A DNA stretch of 43,451 bases, taken from positions 1 to 43,451 of the forward strand of contig CAZJAX010000002.1 in assembly GCA_964543965.1 (NCBI GenBank). Reading direction: 5' to 3'. Each line of letters starts with the position of its first letter. Position 1 is the first letter of the stretch. Made by a program: the position numbers and the translations under genes. The stretch comes from CAMDWQ01 sp964543965. GTDB lineage: Bacteria > Omnitrophota > Gorgyraeia > 2-02-FULL-51-18. Of this stretch, positions 41,660 to 43,451 are shown in pieces. The notes beneath the pieces are model-generated. The model made no database searches and was not told the DNA's origin. It was given only the letters and a program-made list of their open reading frames with translations.

Positions 41660-42286
41660 GTGCCGGAAGGATCTCTTAGCACGGCGCTGATCCTGCTCAT
41701 CCTTCTTTATTCTATCATTCTTCACGAAGTCAGCCACGGCATCGCCGCCCTGCTGAACGGCGATGTCACGGCGCGCGAAGCCGGACGCCTGACACTCAAT
41801 CCCGCGCCTCACATCGATCTCATCGGTTCCGTGCTTTTGCCGGCGGCGCTCTTTTTTTCCGGTACGGGCCTGATGTTCGGATGGGCAAAACCCGTGCCCT
41901 TCGATGCGCGGCGCTTTCGCAGACGGCGTCTCGGGATATTCACGGTGGGTTTGGCTGGACCGCTGACCAACGTCATTCTTGCAGTAATTTTCGCCTGGGC
42001 TTACCGTAATCTGGCCGTGAGCGTCGATGCCAGCCAGATCCTTTTGTACGGCGCTGCGATAAATGTGGGGCTTGCGATCTTCAATCTGATCCCGATCCCG
42101 CCGCTCGACGGTTCGCGCGCCGTGATGGTCTTTTTGCCTCCTTCGGCCCGGCGGCTGTACTCTTCGGTAGAGCGATGGGGGTTCGTCATCATTCTTTTCC
42201 TCGCATATTCGGGCGCGCTTCGCCCGCTGATCACTCCGGTTTTCGTGAAGGCGATGACTTGGCTCACCGGAGCCGCAGTTCAATAA
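41660..42286 (+). CDS. Site-2 protease family (M50) membrane metalloprotease
   Basis: 208 residues, GTG start 3 bp after phoU, so probably co-transcribed. Membrane helices carry the zinc motif LHEVSHG (His 22, Glu 23, His 26), the third ligand in FNLIPIPPLDGSRA (Asp 150), and GWAKPVPFDARRF. This is the compact cytoplasmic-facing rhomboid-unrelated S2P subgroup without PDZ or CBS domains. S2P enzymes cut membrane-embedded segments of anti-sigma factors or signal peptide remnants. Substrate unknown. Confidence 0.93.
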   Translation: MPEGSLSTALILLILLYSIILHEVSHGIAALLNGDVTAREAGRLTLNPAPHIDLIGSVLLPAALFFSGTGLMFGWAKPVPFDARRFRRRRLGIFTVGLAGPLTNVILAVIFAWAYRNLAVSVDASQILLYGAAINVGLAIFNLIPIPPLDGSRAVMVFLPPSARRLYSSVERWGFVIILFLAYSGALRPLITPVFVKAMTWLTGAAVQ

Positions 42287-42404
42287 GGGGTAAGCGCTTT
42301 AAGTACCTTTTATAACCATATCAGTCATACCCTCACTCCCTTTAACAACTTTTAACTAAAACTTCACTCCTTCTATTTATTAATTGCCATTTTTTTTATA
42401 AATT

Positions 42405-42438
42405 GTTACTATTACTTATAATTCTTAGTAATAGTTAC
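42405..42438 (+). promoter_or_regulatory. Inverted repeat enclosing a TATAAT before the last gene
   Basis: Arms GTTACTATTACT (42405-42416) and AGTAATAGTTAC (42427-42438) match at 11 of 12 positions. The 10-nt centre contains TATAAT (42417-42422). This looks like an operator over a -10 box. The whole gap 42287-42472 is AT-rich; apart from this and an AGAAGG SD at 42467-42472 nothing else is seen. Confidence 0.5.
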
Positions 42439-42472
42439 ATTTTATTCTTTTATAAGTAGTAATAATAGAAGG

Positions 42473-43451
42473 ATTGAAGATATCGTTACTAAATATACGC
42501 TTATACTAACCGTTGTGTCATTGTTCGCATCGGCGACTTTTCTTTTTGCTGCGGATACGACCATCAAGGGGACAGGCGCGACCAGCGCGAGCGCATCTCT
42601 TGAGATCACAAATTCTGCTGATACCAGTCTGATGCTGATACGCAATGACGGCAATGTCGGCATCGGGGATGTGACGCCGGCTTCGCTTTTCACCGTCGGC
42701 AGCGGGGATCTCTTTCAAGTCGATACCGCGGGGGATATCGTGAAGCTGAAAAATGTAACATATTCATGGCCATCTTCACAAGGCGGGAGCAGCACTTATT
42801 TGAGAAACGACGGAAGCGGCAATCTCACTTGGGCCGCTGTCGCGGGGGGCTCGGGAAATACTCTGGATCAGGCCTATGATCAAGGGGGAGCCGGCGCGGG
42901 CCGGAGCGTCACAGTCGATACGGGGGCTGTGCAGCTTAACGGTTCCAACGCCGCTGATGAAACGCTCGAGGTTTTCAATACGGCCAACGGCGGAGTGATG
43001 CTCGTCGAAAATTCGGGGTCAGGGGATTCTTTCAGGGTGAACGATTCAGCGGGCGACGGCACTCCCTTTATCATAGACAATTCCGGGAACGTCGGAGCAG
43101 GCGATGTGACTCCTGATGCAGCGCTGGAAGTGCTTTCGTCCGCAGAGCAGCTTCGTCTTTCGCAGACGGACAACACCAATGACAGCCGTTTTACGGTGGA
43201 CGCATCAGGAAATCTAATCATCGATAACACAGGCTCGAAGACGATCGCCGCTGACGATCTCCAGGTGAGCGGAAATGATATCCTGGATTCTACCGCGACA
43301 GCCCGCCTGACGCTCGGCGCTACAAATACCGTCACCGGCAATCTTTCGACGAGCGGAACGATAGCTTCGGGGACAGCTTCCGCGTCTAACGGCTCGCTGA
43401 CTTTTTCGAATTCAACGAACGCAAACACGATCACGATCCAGACCGGGGCGA
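42473..43451 (+). CDS. Secreted surface/fibre-like repeat protein, 3'-truncated, start unclear
   Basis: The frame is open from 42422 to the window end. The signal-peptide-like segment TKYTLILTVVSLFASATFLFA/AD is encoded from ~42488, but no ATG, GTG or TTG precedes it in frame; the first are GTG 42516 and TTG 42522, inside the hydrophobic core. An ATT at 42473 or ATC at 42482 near the AGAAGG, or a lost base after the TTG at 42474 (which would give MKISL...), could explain it. The mature part is Ser/Thr/Asn/Gly-rich with repeats: MLIRNDGNVGIGDVTPASLFTV, FIIDNSGNVGAGDVTPDAALEV, FTVDASGNLIIDN. This is the GNVGIG pattern of tail-fibre-like surface proteins. Confidence 0.7.
   Translation, partial: MEDIVTKYTLILTVVSLFASATFLFAADTTIKGTGATSASASLEITNSADTSLMLIRNDGNVGIGDVTPASLFTVGSGDLFQVDTAGDIVKLKNVTYSWPSSQGGSSTYLRNDGSGNLTWAAVAGGSGNTLDQAYDQGGAGAGRSVTVDTGAVQLNGSNAADETLEVFNTANGGVMLVENSGSGDSFRVNDSAGDGTPFIIDNSGNVGAGDVTPDAALEVLSSAEQLRLSQTDNTNDSRFTVDASGNLIIDNTGSKTIAADDLQVSGNDILDSTATARLTLGATNTVTGNLSTSGTIASGTASASNGSLTFSNSTNANTITIQTGA

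Noticed and set aside
41018..42283. A 421-codon open frame on the minus strand across phoU and the site-2 protease
   Set aside because: It is antisense to two well-recognised proteins, is rich in D/R/H/Q as expected for a GC-rich shadow frame, and shows no domain.

Overview
The window (about 57-60% GC by eye, AT-rich only between some genes) looks like a chromosomal segment from an uncultivated Gram-negative-type bacterium. Signal peptides, a Wza-like export protein, type IV pseudopilins and lipoproteins point to an outer membrane. Two giant modular proteins with a shared EreA/ChaN/TraB-like head, many TTG/GTG starts and the gene mix suggest Candidatus Omnitrophota (PVC superphylum). This is a judgement from memory of protein style, not a search, at roughly 0.5-0.6 confidence. 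No phage, IS, CRISPR or plasmid genes were seen.

Layout. 1-9091 (+): a tightly packed exopolysaccharide/O-antigen-type operon with a 5'-truncated methyltransferase, GT2 transferase, B12-binding radical SAM enzyme, NodB-type deacetylase, phosphoglycosyl transferase, Gfo/Idh oxidoreductase, Wza-like export protein, Wzz-like chain-length protein and Wzy/ligase-like membrane protein. 9088-11401 (-): VanZ-like protein, acyl-CoA desaturase and secreted GH16 glucanase. 11542-22794 (+): a 3750-residue polyprotein-like giant. 22848-25231: a periplasmic DUF255/thioredoxin protein and a PilZ protein. 25356-31457 (+): a second giant of 2033 residues. 31508-33901: a response regulator, a convergent histidine kinase and a membrane glycosyltransferase. 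33993-34069 (-): initiator tRNA-fMet. 34249-36115: small secreted protein, RluA-type pseudouridine synthase and exported MsrA. 36232-38961 (+): a minor-pseudopilin operon and a small secreted protein. 39050-42286: entericidin-like lipoprotein, second PilZ protein, EamA transporter, SNase-like nuclease, PhoU and a site-2 protease. 42473-end: a surface protein running off the window.

The most unusual content is the pair of giants. They share an exported-looking N-terminus and a ~500-residue head, probably a related C-terminal module, the same promoter and leader architecture and a TTG start. Their different middles are strings of enzyme-like modules: kinase-fold, HD-GYP, GT4, GT2 with membrane helices and a methyltransferase fold in one, and a GH13-like barrel in the other. 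The modules are separated by a recurrent pentapeptide, [G/A][A/S]R[L/M][A/S], here called GARLA. The synonymous codons of this motif vary, so selection is on the peptide. Giants, one PilZ gene and the pseudopilin operon share a promoter with a CATACTTT -10 region, which hints at a co-regulated surface/c-di-GMP programme. Seven genes have a -10 box ending 6-7 nt before the start codon, suggesting frequent leaderless mRNAs.
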